From MGIIb-Q1 sp964342465 (lineage in GTDB: Archaea; Thermoplasmatota; Poseidoniia; Poseidoniales; Thalassarchaeaceae), in the NCBI GenBank assembly GCA_964342465.1, contig CAYFFQ010000001.1, positions 248,001 through 312,000 on the forward strand: a stretch of 64,000 bases of DNA, written 5' to 3'. Positions within the stretch are counted from its first letter, which is position 1. Every line of letters starts with the position of its first letter. Of this stretch, positions 1-8,651 are shown in pieces. The position numbers were made by a program, and so were the translations under genes. Under the pieces are notes generated by a model. It was not told the origin of the DNA. It did not search any database and worked only from the letters and a program-made list of their open reading frames with translations.

Positions 1-632
1 TTGCGGTATGCAGCCAATCTCTCGACATCCGTCTCATCGACGGTGATGAAGGCCTTGAGAAGAGTCATCCCTGCAAGGCCGAGGGAAGCGCGCATTTCCG
101 TTCGGCACGCCATTTCGAATGCTTCCTGAAACGCACCGCTTCGGATGGCGGTGCCGTCAGCGAACTTGGAGATTATTGGTCGGATTACTCGGTCAATCAA
201 TTCCTGTTGATACATCCTCACGATATACTCGCGGTCGAGCACCCGCGGTCCGTTGGCGAAGACATTGAGCAGTTTCGGCGTATCCTCTCGGTTGAACTGG
301 AGCCTAAGGTCTGCCACCCCACTGACTTTGGTCCCATCAGCGAGTTGCCCCCTCACTCTGAACAAGAGGTCGAATGGCCCAGTCATGGTGAAGAGCAGTT
401 TATGGTCGGTGGCGCCGAGGCCGAGTTTTCCTCCGACCCACCTCGTCCACCCTCCAGTATAACTCCTGAGAACAGTCTCGGAGAGAGTGTCCTGAACCTT
501 GCCATTGGCGATGATTGTCACCGCTTCGTTCGGTTTGAGAACGACATCCTTGGCAGCCCAACTCCTCAGTGAACCGGTATCCACCATCGTTGCCACTATC
601 TCAGGTTTGGTTCTCCATCTGTATCTCGACAT
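1..632 (-). CDS. SPFH/Band 7-like protein, C-terminus cut by window edge
   Basis: Reading the minus strand from the ATG at 632 gives about 210 open codons with no stop before position 1, so the gene is partial at its 3' end. The N-terminal part has the pattern VLKPNEAVTIIANGKV followed by LSETVLRSYTGGW, then TMTGPFDLLFRVRGQLADG, which resembles the beta-rich core of SPFH (stomatin/prohibitin/flotillin) domains of the kind found in bacterial and archaeal virion-core-like proteins; the following helical part (RMYQQELIDRVIRPII) is also typical. No membrane segment is visible in the part present. A GAGGTGA ribosome binding site lies just upstream; a second ATG at 635 is too close to it. The upstream gene ends at 637, so the two form an operon. 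Family assignment is by eye; the missing C-terminus could carry a zinc ribbon or another domain. Confidence 0.55.
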   Translation of the reverse strand, partial: MSRYRWRTKPEIVATMVDTGSLRSWAAKDVVLKPNEAVTIIANGKVQDTLSETVLRSYTGGWTRWVGGKLGLGATDHKLLFTMTGPFDLLFRVRGQLADGTKVSGVADLRLQFNREDTPKLLNVFANGPRVLDREYIVRMYQQELIDRVIRPIISKFADGTAIRSGAFQEAFEMACRTEMRASLGLAGMTLLKAFITVDETDVERLAAYR

Positions 633-636
633 CATT

Positions 637-1176
637 TCACCTCACATTTCTCAGAATCTTGTTTCTCTCGCTGAAGTGGCCGCGACAACTACTCACCAGC
701 CGCTGGCATTCTGCAATTTTCACGGAAGTTCCTTCCTCACCACCGTCCGCTTCGTCGCTGTTCGCCGCAGCCACCTCGACTTCGTTTGAAGCGCGGACCG
801 CCTTGGTGACCATCTTGAGCGTAAAATGGTCGTGCGTGACGAGTTTTCCGATGGTCTTCTTTGAGGGGCTCTTCTGGAGGGAGAAAAGTGGATGTTCACC
901 GCCAGTCGCCGCCTTGTCAACATCATTTTTCAGGGCGTCGACTTCTTCGATGGCGCGGGCGCAGGCTCCAGCAAGGGACGATTCCTCGTCGCGGTAGGCG
1001 GCATCATGGACATTGTTCAGATGATGGCGAATTCTGTTGGCTGCCCTAAGGATTTCTTCTCTGACTGCAACATCATCTTCTCTTCTCCTCTCTCTGCTGT
1101 AGGCACCATATCCGCCGATAAGAAGTTGTATTGCACGAACATAAGGGAGTGCATCAGATGGATTGGTGAGTGACAT
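637..1176 (-). CDS. Small helical hypothetical protein
   Basis: A 179-residue protein that I do not recognise. It begins MSLTNPSDALPYVRAIQLL, is rich in Arg, Glu and Asp, and looks mostly alpha-helical, with a low-complexity acidic linker (VEVAAANSDEADGGEEG) near residues 132-149. No signal peptide or membrane segment is visible, so it is probably cytosolic. It ends 4 nt before the first in-frame ATG of the SPFH-like gene downstream, which implies cotranscription and perhaps a joint function. A GAGGAG element lies about 12 nt upstream of the ATG at 1176, a little far for a strong ribosome binding site. The start is therefore only moderately secure. Confidence 0.6.
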   Translation of the reverse strand: MSLTNPSDALPYVRAIQLLIGGYGAYSRERRREDDVAVREEILRAANRIRHHLNNVHDAAYRDEESSLAGACARAIEEVDALKNDVDKAATGGEHPLFSLQKSPSKKTIGKLVTHDHFTLKMVTKAVRASNEVEVAAANSDEADGGEEGTSVKIAECQRLVSSCRGHFSERNKILRNVR

Positions 1177-1247
1177 CGTCTTCCCACTGTCTCCTCATTT
1201 CAGCCTCTCACTTGATACCTTCGGCGACAGGTTCGCCCAATTCTCGC

Positions 1248-1850
1248 TCATTCAAAAGTGATAACTCGGTCAGAAATCAGTTCGGCTACTTGCCTGTCGT
1301 GAGTCACATGGATGGTGGTGGTTTTCCTCTGTTTGAGAATCTCTTTCACCTCTGCTGCCAGTGACAGTTTCAAATCTTCATCAAGGGAGGCAAACGGTTC
1401 GTCAAGCAACAGAACGGACGGCTCAGCCAATAGCGCCCGCGCCAGCGCAACCCTTTGTGCCTCGCCACCAGACAGAGTGCTTATCTCTCGTCGGTTGAAT
1501 CCCGACAAGCCTACTGTTTCCAACATTGTCTCGATGGCTTCCGCATCGGTGACGGCCATCCCGAATGCGAGATTCTTCTCGACCGTGAGGTGGGGGAAGA
1601 GTGCGAGATTTTGGAATACCAGACCGACACCCCGCTGCTCAGGGCGCAGAGGGGTGACATCCACTCCATCAATCATCACAGAACCCGCATCACCACGCTC
1701 AAGTCCGGCGATGTAGCGGAGGAGAGTACTCTTTCCGCACCCACTCGCTCCAAGCACCGCCACGATTTCTCCACTGTCTACGGCGATGTCAAATCCGTCC
1801 AACACCACTGTTCCCTCAAATGAGACAACTACGCCGCTCGCTTCCAACAT
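1248..1850 (-). CDS. thiQ: Thiamine ABC transporter ATP-binding protein
   Basis: ATPase of the thiamine importer, 200 residues. The sequence shows Walker A GASGCGKST (residues 34-42), Q-loop Gln80, signature LSGGE (126-130), Walker B LLLDEP (147-152) and the switch His184. It belongs to the CUT/Fe/thiamine-type subfamily; thiamine is assigned from the neighbouring binding protein and regulator, since the ATPase alone cannot separate iron from thiamine. I start it at the ATG at 1850, which overlaps nothing and sits 8 nt after GGAGAG; a longer form from 1865 would overlap the thiP stop. At 200 residues it is short, like bacterial ThiQ, and lacks the C-terminal regulatory domain of FbpC/PotA-type ATPases. 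It is the last gene of the thiR-thiB-thiP-thiQ operon. Confidence 0.85.
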   Translation of the reverse strand: MLEASGVVVSFEGTVVLDGFDIAVDSGEIVAVLGASGCGKSTLLRYIAGLERGDAGSVMIDGVDVTPLRPEQRGVGLVFQNLALFPHLTVEKNLAFGMAVTDAEAIETMLETVGLSGFNRREISTLSGGEAQRVALARALLAEPSVLLLDEPFASLDEDLKLSLAAEVKEILKQRKTTTIHVTHDRQVAELISDRVITFE

Positions 1851-1851
1851 T

Positions 1852-3510
1852 TCAGAACTCTCCAATCTCGTCGGGTGTGCGGAAGTGTTCGGCGATTATG
1901 AACAGCGCTGTGGTCGTCAACAGAAGGATGGTCGCTGAGATATGGGCTGCCGCCCGCGCCATTCCATCGTAAGGACGCGAATAGGCGCGGTCTATGATGA
2001 CTGACAGAGTCGTCCAGTCAGGCGACTGCCAAAGCAACCAAGTGGCCCCAAACTCACCGAGGGAGACGGCGAATGCAAGGATGCCAGAGACAATCAATGG
2101 TCCTCGGAGGAGTGGTAGGTGAACACCTGTGAATACCCGCCAACGGCCGGCACCGAGTGTCCGAGCAACCTCAATGTATGATTTGTCAAGGGACCGCATG
2201 GCTGGGAGAAGCACCCTCATCGAGAACGGCAGAGCGATTATCAAGTGAGCGAGAAGTGGTAACCACCACACCAGCAGAAGCGAATTAGAGAGGAAGGACA
2301 CTCCAATCAACACCCCATACCCCACCATCACCGCCGATAGGGCGAATGGGGTCATCACGAGAAAATCCAAGAGCCGCGCATAGCCCCTCCGCCACCCCCC
2401 ACGACCCTCAAGTTCGGAGACGGAAGATGCCGTCAGCCATGCTAACGGGATGGTGATTATCACTGTCAAGAAAGCGAATCTAAGTGTGTTGAATAGTGGT
2501 TTCACTAGAGCGAATTCGTTGTCGCTTTCGAAGGAATACCTCCACGCCGCCAAAGTGGTTTCACCGCTGATGGAGAAGGAACCAGAAATGATGACCAACA
2601 TCGGTGCGCTGGCGAAGACGAGGGCCGCAGCCATGCCGACATGGCGGTGTGGATGCCACGGCAGAGGCCTTCTCGTTGCACGCTCACTGGCAGTTGGCAA
2701 CCAAATCGAACCTCTCCTCTGAAATTCTGTCAGCATCCAGAGAGCGGTGGCTAGAACCGCCAACTGAATCAAGCCCAATGCCATGACTATCTCGCTGTCT
2801 ACTGCGCCGACCCCCTCTATGCCGGCGAATGGTCGTTCAGCCATCGCCCTCTCAAGATTGTAGAGACCGGGGCCGCCGAGATGGCGGACGAGGGCGAACG
2901 AAGTGAATGAAAAGACGAATGTGAGCGTTGCTGCGGCGGCCAGATTCAATCTGATGACCGGCCACCAAAGTCGCACCATCCGCTTCCATTTTCTATCCCC
3001 CTTAGGTAACAGCATCGCCGCCTCTTCAAGGGTGGGGTCGAGCCGAGAGATGGCTGGTTCAACCAGACGAATCACCAACGCAGAGTTATACCAAGCGTGT
3101 GCTATCACGATGGCAGTCATACTATGCCATAGGTCAAGACCGAGTGTTTCTGAGAACCAAGACTGCGGCCCGAGAAGTGAGATGAAACCGATGGTGGCAA
3201 CCATGGAAGGCATGACAAACGGGGTGGTAAGCATGGCGCGGACAATTCTGTGCATCCACCACCGGTAACGCCCCATCCACCATGCCAGCGGGAGGCCGAG
3301 GAGCAGGGTTGCCCCCGTTGAGAGGAGGGAGAGTCTGAGGGTGAATGAGAGGGCACCACTCGTCTGATATCTCTCTCCGAGATTTCCAATGGCCTCGAAT
3401 ATCCCGACTTCTGATGCGAGGGAGAGCCTGTATATCGAAATGAGGAATGGAACGATGACGAGGGTCGAGATGAAAAGCGCAGGAAGTGTATGAATCACCC
3501 GTCGCAGCAT
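1852..3510 (-). CDS. thiP: Thiamine ABC transporter permease
   Basis: A 552-residue integral membrane protein with about twelve hydrophobic segments, arranged as two homologous permease halves. Each half carries a binding-protein-dependent transport motif for docking to the ATPase: EEAAMLLPKGDRKWKRMV in the first half and EVARTLGAGRWRVFTGV in the second, both fitting the EAA-x(3)-G pattern. The fused two-domain layout is typical of ThiP and FbpB. The ATG at 3510 follows GGAGGAT. It lies between the binding protein (46 nt upstream) and the ATPase (1 nt after its stop). Substrate specificity is inferred from ThiB and ThiR in the same operon; ferric iron is the main alternative. Confidence 0.85.
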   Translation of the reverse strand: MLRRVIHTLPALFISTLVIVPFLISIYRLSLASEVGIFEAIGNLGERYQTSGALSFTLRLSLLSTGATLLLGLPLAWWMGRYRWWMHRIVRAMLTTPFVMPSMVATIGFISLLGPQSWFSETLGLDLWHSMTAIVIAHAWYNSALVIRLVEPAISRLDPTLEEAAMLLPKGDRKWKRMVRLWWPVIRLNLAAAATLTFVFSFTSFALVRHLGGPGLYNLERAMAERPFAGIEGVGAVDSEIVMALGLIQLAVLATALWMLTEFQRRGSIWLPTASERATRRPLPWHPHRHVGMAAALVFASAPMLVIISGSFSISGETTLAAWRYSFESDNEFALVKPLFNTLRFAFLTVIITIPLAWLTASSVSELEGRGGWRRGYARLLDFLVMTPFALSAVMVGYGVLIGVSFLSNSLLLVWWLPLLAHLIIALPFSMRVLLPAMRSLDKSYIEVARTLGAGRWRVFTGVHLPLLRGPLIVSGILAFAVSLGEFGATWLLWQSPDWTTLSVIIDRAYSRPYDGMARAAAHISATILLLTTTALFIIAEHFRTPDEIGEF

Positions 3511-3556
3511 CTGCTCTCATCCTCCCTCTGCCGACAGACCGATTCGGAGTTTTCGG

Positions 3557-4666
3557 TTATGCCATCGCCCGGTCCCATTCGTCGAGCCACTCCTCTATTC
3601 CGGCGGCTATTTCGGTGGGGGATAATTGCGAATCCAATTCTGGAACACCGCTGTGGTGAAGATAGCCATTTTCTGTGGGTAGTGAGTAGTTTCTGTCTAC
3701 TGGATACATGAAATTGGTCAATGCAATGGATGATTGAACCTCTTCTCCGAGCATCGCTTCAATAAATGCCGACGCACCGTCGATATTGTCAGCTCCGGCA
3801 GCGATTCCGACATATTCGACCTGTAGGAATGAGGAGCGATTCAAGGTCAGAGCCCTCGAGGTCGTCCAATTATCACCATAATATGCTTCTACCCCGGGTG
3901 AATGACAATAGGAAACAACCGCCTGTGCATCACCAACAAACCCGTCATACCACTGACCATAACCTGCTGAGTAGTGGGTTTCGTATGCTTCACTCCACCC
4001 GTCGGTGACAATCACCTCATTCGCCTTCATCTGTTGCCACCAAAAGGAAAAATCACCGTCGCTTTCATCGTGGTCAAAATAGTCAACAGTCGCGAGCAGG
4101 AAGGAGCGTCCGGGTGAAGATGTACGGGGGTTTTGCACGGCCACTTTTCCATTCCACTCTGGTTGGGTGAAATCCCAGAGTGAGGTCGGTTCAGAGACAT
4201 TTTCACCGTCAGCGTACGAAGTGTCGTAGTTGAAACAGACTCTGCCCCAATCGTAGGGGGTGACATATTCTCCTGAATAGGGCAGTGTCGCCTCCGTATG
4301 CAGGGAGGGGTGTTGAGCGTTGGTGATGGGTTGGTAAATCCCATTGTCCAATGCGACCTGTAAGAACGAGTTGTCGATGCCGACGATGACATCTGCGATG
4401 GGGTCGTCCTTGGTCTGCAGGGCGCGGGCGAGGACTGTTCCAGCATCGTCGACTTTTATCAGTTCGACCTCATATCCGGTCCGGTTGGTGAAATCATCCA
4501 ACATCTCACTACTCAGGGCGAAGACATCGTAAGTCAGAACTCGCACCGCCTGCGGCTGTGGTTCGCCTGAGGAGTCAGTCAGGTCATCTTGGGGCGGGCC
4601 GAGACATCCAGATAGTGGCGCAGTCATCATTATCAGCATTATTACAAATGTATATTTCCGATTCAT
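3557..4666 (-). CDS. thiB: Thiamine-binding lipoprotein of ABC transporter
   Basis: Extracytoplasmic substrate-binding protein, 369 residues. The N-terminus MNRKYTFVIMLIMMTAPLSGCLGPP is a signal peptide with a lipobox-like LSGC, so it is probably lipid-anchored at Cys21. The mature part has the hallmarks of the ThiB/TbpA family: VLTYDVFA at the first strand, YDWGRVCFNYD, VQNPRTSSPGRSFLLATV, and VVSYCHSPGVEAYYGDN. These differ from iron-binding FbpA proteins and favour thiamine or thiamine phosphate as ligand. GAGGTGA precedes the ATG by 5 nt. The start is 4 nt after the thiR stop, so regulator and transporter are one transcript. Several N-x-T/S sequons (for example NRT, NWT, NRS) suggest glycosylation. 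Confidence 0.85.
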   Translation of the reverse strand: MNRKYTFVIMLIMMTAPLSGCLGPPQDDLTDSSGEPQPQAVRVLTYDVFALSSEMLDDFTNRTGYEVELIKVDDAGTVLARALQTKDDPIADVIVGIDNSFLQVALDNGIYQPITNAQHPSLHTEATLPYSGEYVTPYDWGRVCFNYDTSYADGENVSEPTSLWDFTQPEWNGKVAVQNPRTSSPGRSFLLATVDYFDHDESDGDFSFWWQQMKANEVIVTDGWSEAYETHYSAGYGQWYDGFVGDAQAVVSYCHSPGVEAYYGDNWTTSRALTLNRSSFLQVEYVGIAAGADNIDGASAFIEAMLGEEVQSSIALTNFMYPVDRNYSLPTENGYLHHSGVPELDSQLSPTEIAAGIEEWLDEWDRAMA

Positions 4667-4670
4667 TATT

Positions 4671-5486
4671 TCACCTCATCAGACCGATGAATTCCTTCAA
4701 TCGGATGAGTAGTCTTTCGATGGTCTCGGCGGTGATGTAGAGGCTCGGCTCCCAGCCGAAGTCCCCTTCATCCAACAGAAGGTCTGCCGCTACCGACGAC
4801 ACCCCTTTCGGGGCTGTGCAGAGGGTCAGTGCCGAGGTATCGGCGATGCGCTGGAGATTTTCCAAGTCTGGGGGTTTGAGATTGATGATTGCCCGTGCGC
4901 TACTACCCAATCTCTTCTGTGTGAGGAGAACCTGTGAGAGGTGCCTACTTACTCCGAATCTAGCCGGCGCACGGGTGGGGGGGATGTCACGATTGAGAAG
5001 GAGGCGGCCAGGGAAGGCGGCGACATCCTCCCGGACAGCCGCTGATGAGGTGGAGGCAGCGACATTGACACCGACCGCTGGCAGCAGAATGGTCGGTATT
5101 TCGGGTAGTGAGGCGACGAACTCCTGTAGTCTGCTGATAATTCTCCTCCTCTCACCCATCTCGCCGACAGTAATGGTGTTGAGTGACAATTCAGTACTCC
5201 ATTTCTCGTCTGACGGCGTGCTGAGAGTGAGAGTCACCGATTGGGGGGGGAGTCCGTGCTGAATGAGATAATCTGAGATCTGCGCGGCTGCTCTATCGAC
5301 AGACTCTTCATCGGCTGCCGAATCGAGGGACGCAACTGGCTTTGACACCCATCTGCTGACGGTTGATTGGGTAGTTCCAAGAACATCGGATATGTCTGTT
5401 TGTGACCAACCGGATTTTATCAGAGATGTGGAGATGTTGGCGTGCAGCCGTTGCTGCCAAAGTTGCGCATTCACCCCGAGCATCAT
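4671..5486 (-). CDS. thiR: ThiR: HTH plus ThiN-domain repressor of thiamine genes
   Basis: A 271-residue two-domain regulator. Residues about 15-48 form a helix-turn-helix (SGWSQTDISDVLGTTQSTVS). The C-terminal half, about residues 95-268, is a ThiN domain, recognisable by PARFGVSRHLSQVLL, GSSARAIINLK and APKGVSSVAADLLLDEG. In archaea this fusion is the known ThiR, where the ThiN part senses thiamine phosphates and no longer acts as a synthase; that role is taken from the family. It is the first gene of an operon with thiB, thiP and thiQ, so it very likely represses its own transcript. The ATG at 5486 (or 5483) has no clear ribosome binding site but lies about 24 nt from a TATA-like box, consistent with a leaderless message. 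Confidence 0.85.
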   Translation of the reverse strand: MMLGVNAQLWQQRLHANISTSLIKSGWSQTDISDVLGTTQSTVSRWVSKPVASLDSAADEESVDRAAAQISDYLIQHGLPPQSVTLTLSTPSDEKWSTELSLNTITVGEMGERRRIISRLQEFVASLPEIPTILLPAVGVNVAASTSSAAVREDVAAFPGRLLLNRDIPPTRAPARFGVSRHLSQVLLTQKRLGSSARAIINLKPPDLENLQRIADTSALTLCTAPKGVSSVAADLLLDEGDFGWEPSLYITAETIERLLIRLKEFIGLMR

Positions 5487-5506
5487 ACTGCGGAGGGGGT
5501 CGCATC

Positions 5507-5531
5507 TAATTAACCTGCATAGGAGTATGCA
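5507..5531 (-). promoter_or_regulatory. Promoter and putative ThiR operator of the thi operon
   Basis: On the minus strand a TATA-like TTAATTA occupies 5513-5507, centred 24 nt upstream of the thiR ATG. Directly upstream, 5516-5531 is a perfect palindrome: TGCATA, a GGAG spacer, then TATGCA. A dimeric HTH repressor binding there would cover the TFB recognition element and block initiation. The palindrome and its spacing are seen; that ThiR binds it is inference. Confidence 0.5.
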
Positions 5532-5600
5532 ACATGAATCAAAATGGCATGATTTGTGAGTCGCTGGTCTAGCCCCTCACAAACCGCCGCCGGTTCTGAA

Positions 5601-7223
5601 TCACTCATCGGCGGCGAGGAATGGATATCCCCAATCATGCGGCGTATCGAAAGTATGCTTGACTGAGCGAGGGGAAATCCACCGCAATAGATTCAGAGGA
5701 CCACCAGCCTTGTCGTTGGTTCCGCTGGCTCGCGCCCCACCAAACGGTTGTTGGGCGACAACGGCACCTGTTGGTTTGTCGTTGATGTAGAAGTTTCCAG
5801 CGGTGAATCTCAGGGCATCGTAGGCGGTGGCGACATCCTCCTCACGGCTGGCGAAGATGGAGCCGGTCAGTGCGTAGGGGGAGGATTCGTCACAGAGGGT
5901 GAGAGTCTCATCAAACTCGCCGTCGGGGTAGACATAGACTGTCAGGACTGGCCCGAAAATCTCCTCCACCATAGTCTCAGACTTCGGGTCACTTGATACG
6001 ATGATAGTTGGCTCGATGAACCACCCCACAGAATCGTTTGAACCCCCACCGACAATGACCTCACAATTCGGGTTCTCTTCAGCTCGCTGGATGTACCCAG
6101 TAATCTTATCGAAAGAGCGTTGGTCGATGACGGCGGTCATGAAGTTGCTGAAATCCCTCGCATCTCCCATCGTAATCTTCTCCACCTCAGCGACGAGAGG
6201 GGCGGCGAGCCTCTGCCACACAGAGTGCGGGATATAGGCTCTGCTTGCAGCAGAACACTTCTGACCCTGATACTCGAATGAGCCGCGCAATAGCGCCACC
6301 AGCAACCCCTCTTCATCACATTCTGGATGGGCGACGATGAAGTCCTTCCCCCCAGTCTCCCCTACTATTCGTGGGTAGGATTTGAGAAGTGGGAGGTTCT
6401 CTCCGATTCTCTGCCACAGTCCTTGAAAGGTTGCGGTTGAACCGGTGAAATGGACACCTGCGAAGTGGTGATTCTTCAGGCATACTTCCGAGATGTCTGG
6501 GCCTGACGAGGGGACGAAGTTGATGACTCCAGCAGGCAATCCTGCCTCTATCATCAACTCCATCAACACATAGTTTGAGTGATACGAATTGCGAGAAGGT
6601 TTCCACACCGCCGTGTTTCCCACAATCGCTGGTGCGCTCGGCAGATTGGCTGCTATGCTGGAGAAATTGAACGGAGTGATGGCGAGGACGAACCCCTCAA
6701 GCGGCCGAATCTCTGTCGAGTTCATTACTCCATACGGTGAGACGAGAGGCTGATAGAGGTCGTGGAATTCTCTCGCATAGTGGCAATTGAAACGCCAGAA
6801 ATCAATCAATTCACAGGCCGCATCAATCTCTGCTTGGAAACAGGTTTTCGATTGGTTCAACATGGTCGCTGCATTGACTCGCATCCGCCACTCGCCGGCC
6901 AACAGGTCGGCGCATCTTTCGAATATCGCGCAGCGCCCCTCCAATCCCATGGCAATCCACTCATTTTGTGCCTCGACCGCGGCCTCGCACGCGGCTGAGA
7001 TTTCGTCCTTGCCGGCGAGGTGGACATTGGCGAGCACATGACCGTGGTTATGGGGCACCACCTGAGTCGTGGTGTTCCCAGTGTACACCTTTTCACCATT
7101 GATGATGCAGGGTATCTCCACCACCTCTGCCATCTGTCTGTCAAGTTCGGCCTGAAGGGCCGTTCTCTCACTACTTCCGGGTGCGTATCCGAGAATCGGC
7201 TCATTTGCAGGGTGTTCTGTCAT
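5601..7223 (-). CDS. L-glutamate gamma-semialdehyde (P5C) dehydrogenase
   Basis: NAD-dependent aldehyde dehydrogenase of 540 residues that oxidises glutamate 5-semialdehyde to glutamate, the last step of proline breakdown. The length and the sequence around the catalytic site identify the ALDH4 (PruA/RocA) group: FTGSTATF in the cofactor region, VGETGGKD carrying the general-base Glu, and catalytic Cys323 in YQGQKCSAASRAYIP. The C-terminal QPFGGARASGTNDKAGG is also typical. No proline dehydrogenase is in the window. The open frame extends upstream to a TTG at 7265, but I place the start at the ATG at 7223, because a hairpin fills 7228-7244 and family N-termini begin nearer to this point. It is divergent from gcvT. 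Confidence 0.85.
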   Translation of the reverse strand: MTEHPANEPILGYAPGSSERTALQAELDRQMAEVVEIPCIINGEKVYTGNTTTQVVPHNHGHVLANVHLAGKDEISAACEAAVEAQNEWIAMGLEGRCAIFERCADLLAGEWRMRVNAATMLNQSKTCFQAEIDAACELIDFWRFNCHYAREFHDLYQPLVSPYGVMNSTEIRPLEGFVLAITPFNFSSIAANLPSAPAIVGNTAVWKPSRNSYHSNYVLMELMIEAGLPAGVINFVPSSGPDISEVCLKNHHFAGVHFTGSTATFQGLWQRIGENLPLLKSYPRIVGETGGKDFIVAHPECDEEGLLVALLRGSFEYQGQKCSAASRAYIPHSVWQRLAAPLVAEVEKITMGDARDFSNFMTAVIDQRSFDKITGYIQRAEENPNCEVIVGGGSNDSVGWFIEPTIIVSSDPKSETMVEEIFGPVLTVYVYPDGEFDETLTLCDESSPYALTGSIFASREEDVATAYDALRFTAGNFYINDKPTGAVVAQQPFGGARASGTNDKAGGPLNLLRWISPRSVKHTFDTPHDWGYPFLAADE

Positions 7224-7227
7224 GTCT

Positions 7228-7244
7228 CGCCCCCAACGGGGGCG
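7228..7244 (-). promoter_or_regulatory. Start-proximal hairpin before P5C dehydrogenase
   Basis: Perfect 7-bp inverted repeat CGCCCCC, loop AAC, GGGGGCG (plus-strand reading), ending 4 nt upstream of the ATG at 7223. The G-rich arm on the message is the only ribosome-binding-site-like element, so a folded leader could hide it. One of a set of such hairpins in this window. Confidence 0.4.
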
Positions 7245-7337
7245 CTCTTTGAGGTTTGCCGCCAACCCGAGGAGAGGTGACCCCCCGACAATTCACTCGG
7301 CGCGAGAGTTCAAGGAGTGACCCCCCTCCGACCAATC

Positions 7338-8549
7338 ATGAGTGGACAACTCGTCCGTACAGCCCTCTATGACGCCCACTTGAGATGGGGGGGGAATATC
7401 GTTGATTTCCACGGTTTTGAACTACCAATTTGGTACACCTCCATGATGGAGGAACACCTGAACACACGCGAGAATGCAGGACTCTTCGATGTCTCCCACA
7501 TGGGGTTCTTCCGCATATCGGGAGAGGGGGTGAGGGAGTGGCTACAATCCATCTGCACACAACGCATCGAACACCTTTCCCCTGGCCGATGCGGATACAC
7601 TCACTTTCTTGACGAAAATGGATTCATCATTGACGACATGATTTTCGCGGTGGCGAATAGGGTGATGGTTCAGCAGACCGGCTGTGAGAATTGGGATTCT
7701 GACTCTGACATGGCCATACTCGGAGTCCCCAACGCGACGATGATTGAGGTGATGATGGAGTGGCTCACCAAACAGTTGCCAGACGACGGTTCTATCAAAC
7801 TAGAAAATCTCTCTGACGAGACTTCAATACTCGCCCTACAGGGTCCGAAATCTCCAGCGATAATCAATGATGTGATTGGCGCGGAAAATGTTGTCAAACA
7901 CTTTACAGGTCAGCCAATCCGTGATAATCCACTTGGTATCACCGGCTGGATTCAAGGCACTGGTTACACCGGAGAGAGGGGATTTGAGATATTCATCCCC
8001 AACCATCAGGCTGAGTCGCTCTGGGAGGAGTTGCTCAGGGTGGGTGATGTGCATGGGCTCTGCCCCGTTGGTCTCGGTGCTCGCGACACTCTGCGGATGG
8101 AGAAGGGATTCCTCCTCTCAGGACAAGACTTCCGCTCACCTCTTTTGACCGGTGGCGAGCCATCGTTGGACGGTGGCGAGGATAGTGTGCCCGACGCTGA
8201 CAAGTTGGCTCGCGATTCGTGGGAGACCAATGTTCCATTCGGCCTACACATGGACCACGATTTCATCGGCAGGTCACGAATCGTTGAGAGTTCAAATGTG
8301 GGTCGCCCCCGCTGGTGGGGGGTCAGATATCTTGAGCGGGGACCATTCCCACGGACCGGGGCCAAGGTCTTGAACGGTGATGGCGAGGAAATAGGATTCA
8401 TCACTTCCGGCGGCCCCTCTCCGAGCCTCGGTAAGGTGGGTATCGGCTTGGGCTACATCGAAGGCGTCACCCCTGGAGAAGTCGTCTTCATCGCCCCGAA
8501 TGTCCGCAGGCGGGTTGAGGCTGAGGTGGTCAGGCCGCCATTTCTATGA
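7338..8549 (+). CDS. gcvT: Aminomethyltransferase, glycine cleavage T protein
   Basis: T protein of the glycine cleavage system: transfers the aminomethyl carbon from the H protein to tetrahydrofolate and releases ammonia. The 403-residue protein shows typical motifs: LFDVSHMGFFRISG, CTQRIEHLSPGRCGYTHFLDENG, DDMIF, LALQGP, TGYTGERGFEIF and GLGARDTLRMEKGF. It is somewhat longer than usual T proteins (about 365), with an extra acidic segment around EPSLDGGEDSVPDADKLARD before the C-terminal barrel. The track frame opens at a GTG at 7317; I prefer the ATG at 7338, where the homologous start falls, although no strong ribosome binding site is seen. It is divergent from P5C dehydrogenase with a short shared promoter region and is 10 kb away from gcvPA/gcvPB. 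Confidence 0.85.
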   Translation: MSGQLVRTALYDAHLRWGGNIVDFHGFELPIWYTSMMEEHLNTRENAGLFDVSHMGFFRISGEGVREWLQSICTQRIEHLSPGRCGYTHFLDENGFIIDDMIFAVANRVMVQQTGCENWDSDSDMAILGVPNATMIEVMMEWLTKQLPDDGSIKLENLSDETSILALQGPKSPAIINDVIGAENVVKHFTGQPIRDNPLGITGWIQGTGYTGERGFEIFIPNHQAESLWEELLRVGDVHGLCPVGLGARDTLRMEKGFLLSGQDFRSPLLTGGEPSLDGGEDSVPDADKLARDSWETNVPFGLHMDHDFIGRSRIVESSNVGRPRWWGVRYLERGPFPRTGAKVLNGDGEEIGFITSGGPSPSLGKVGIGLGYIEGVTPGEVVFIAPNVRRRVEAEVVRPPFL

Positions 8550-8631
8550 CGGCGATATTCACCTCGCTGACTTCGATTCAGCCCTTCAGTCCAATTAGCG
8601 AAGAAGACGGCTGAGGGGGAAGTTGAATAGC

Positions 8632-8651
8632 GGCCGCCCTTAGGGGCGGCC
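8632..8651 (+). promoter_or_regulatory. Start-proximal hairpin abutting ATG 8652
   Basis: Perfect 8-bp inverted repeat: GGCCGCCC, loop TTAG, GGGCGGCC. The 3' arm ends at the base before the ATG of the giant surface protein gene. The only G-rich ribosome-binding-site candidate is inside the stem. Confidence 0.45.

Noticed and set aside
207..572. 121-codon plus-strand frame at the left edge
   Set aside because: It lies opposite the SPFH-like frame, whose translation has clear protein character; the plus frame has none.
5487..5600. TPP riboswitch before the thi operon
   Set aside because: No thi-box elements are visible and the TATA spacing suggests a leaderless message, leaving no room for a riboswitch.
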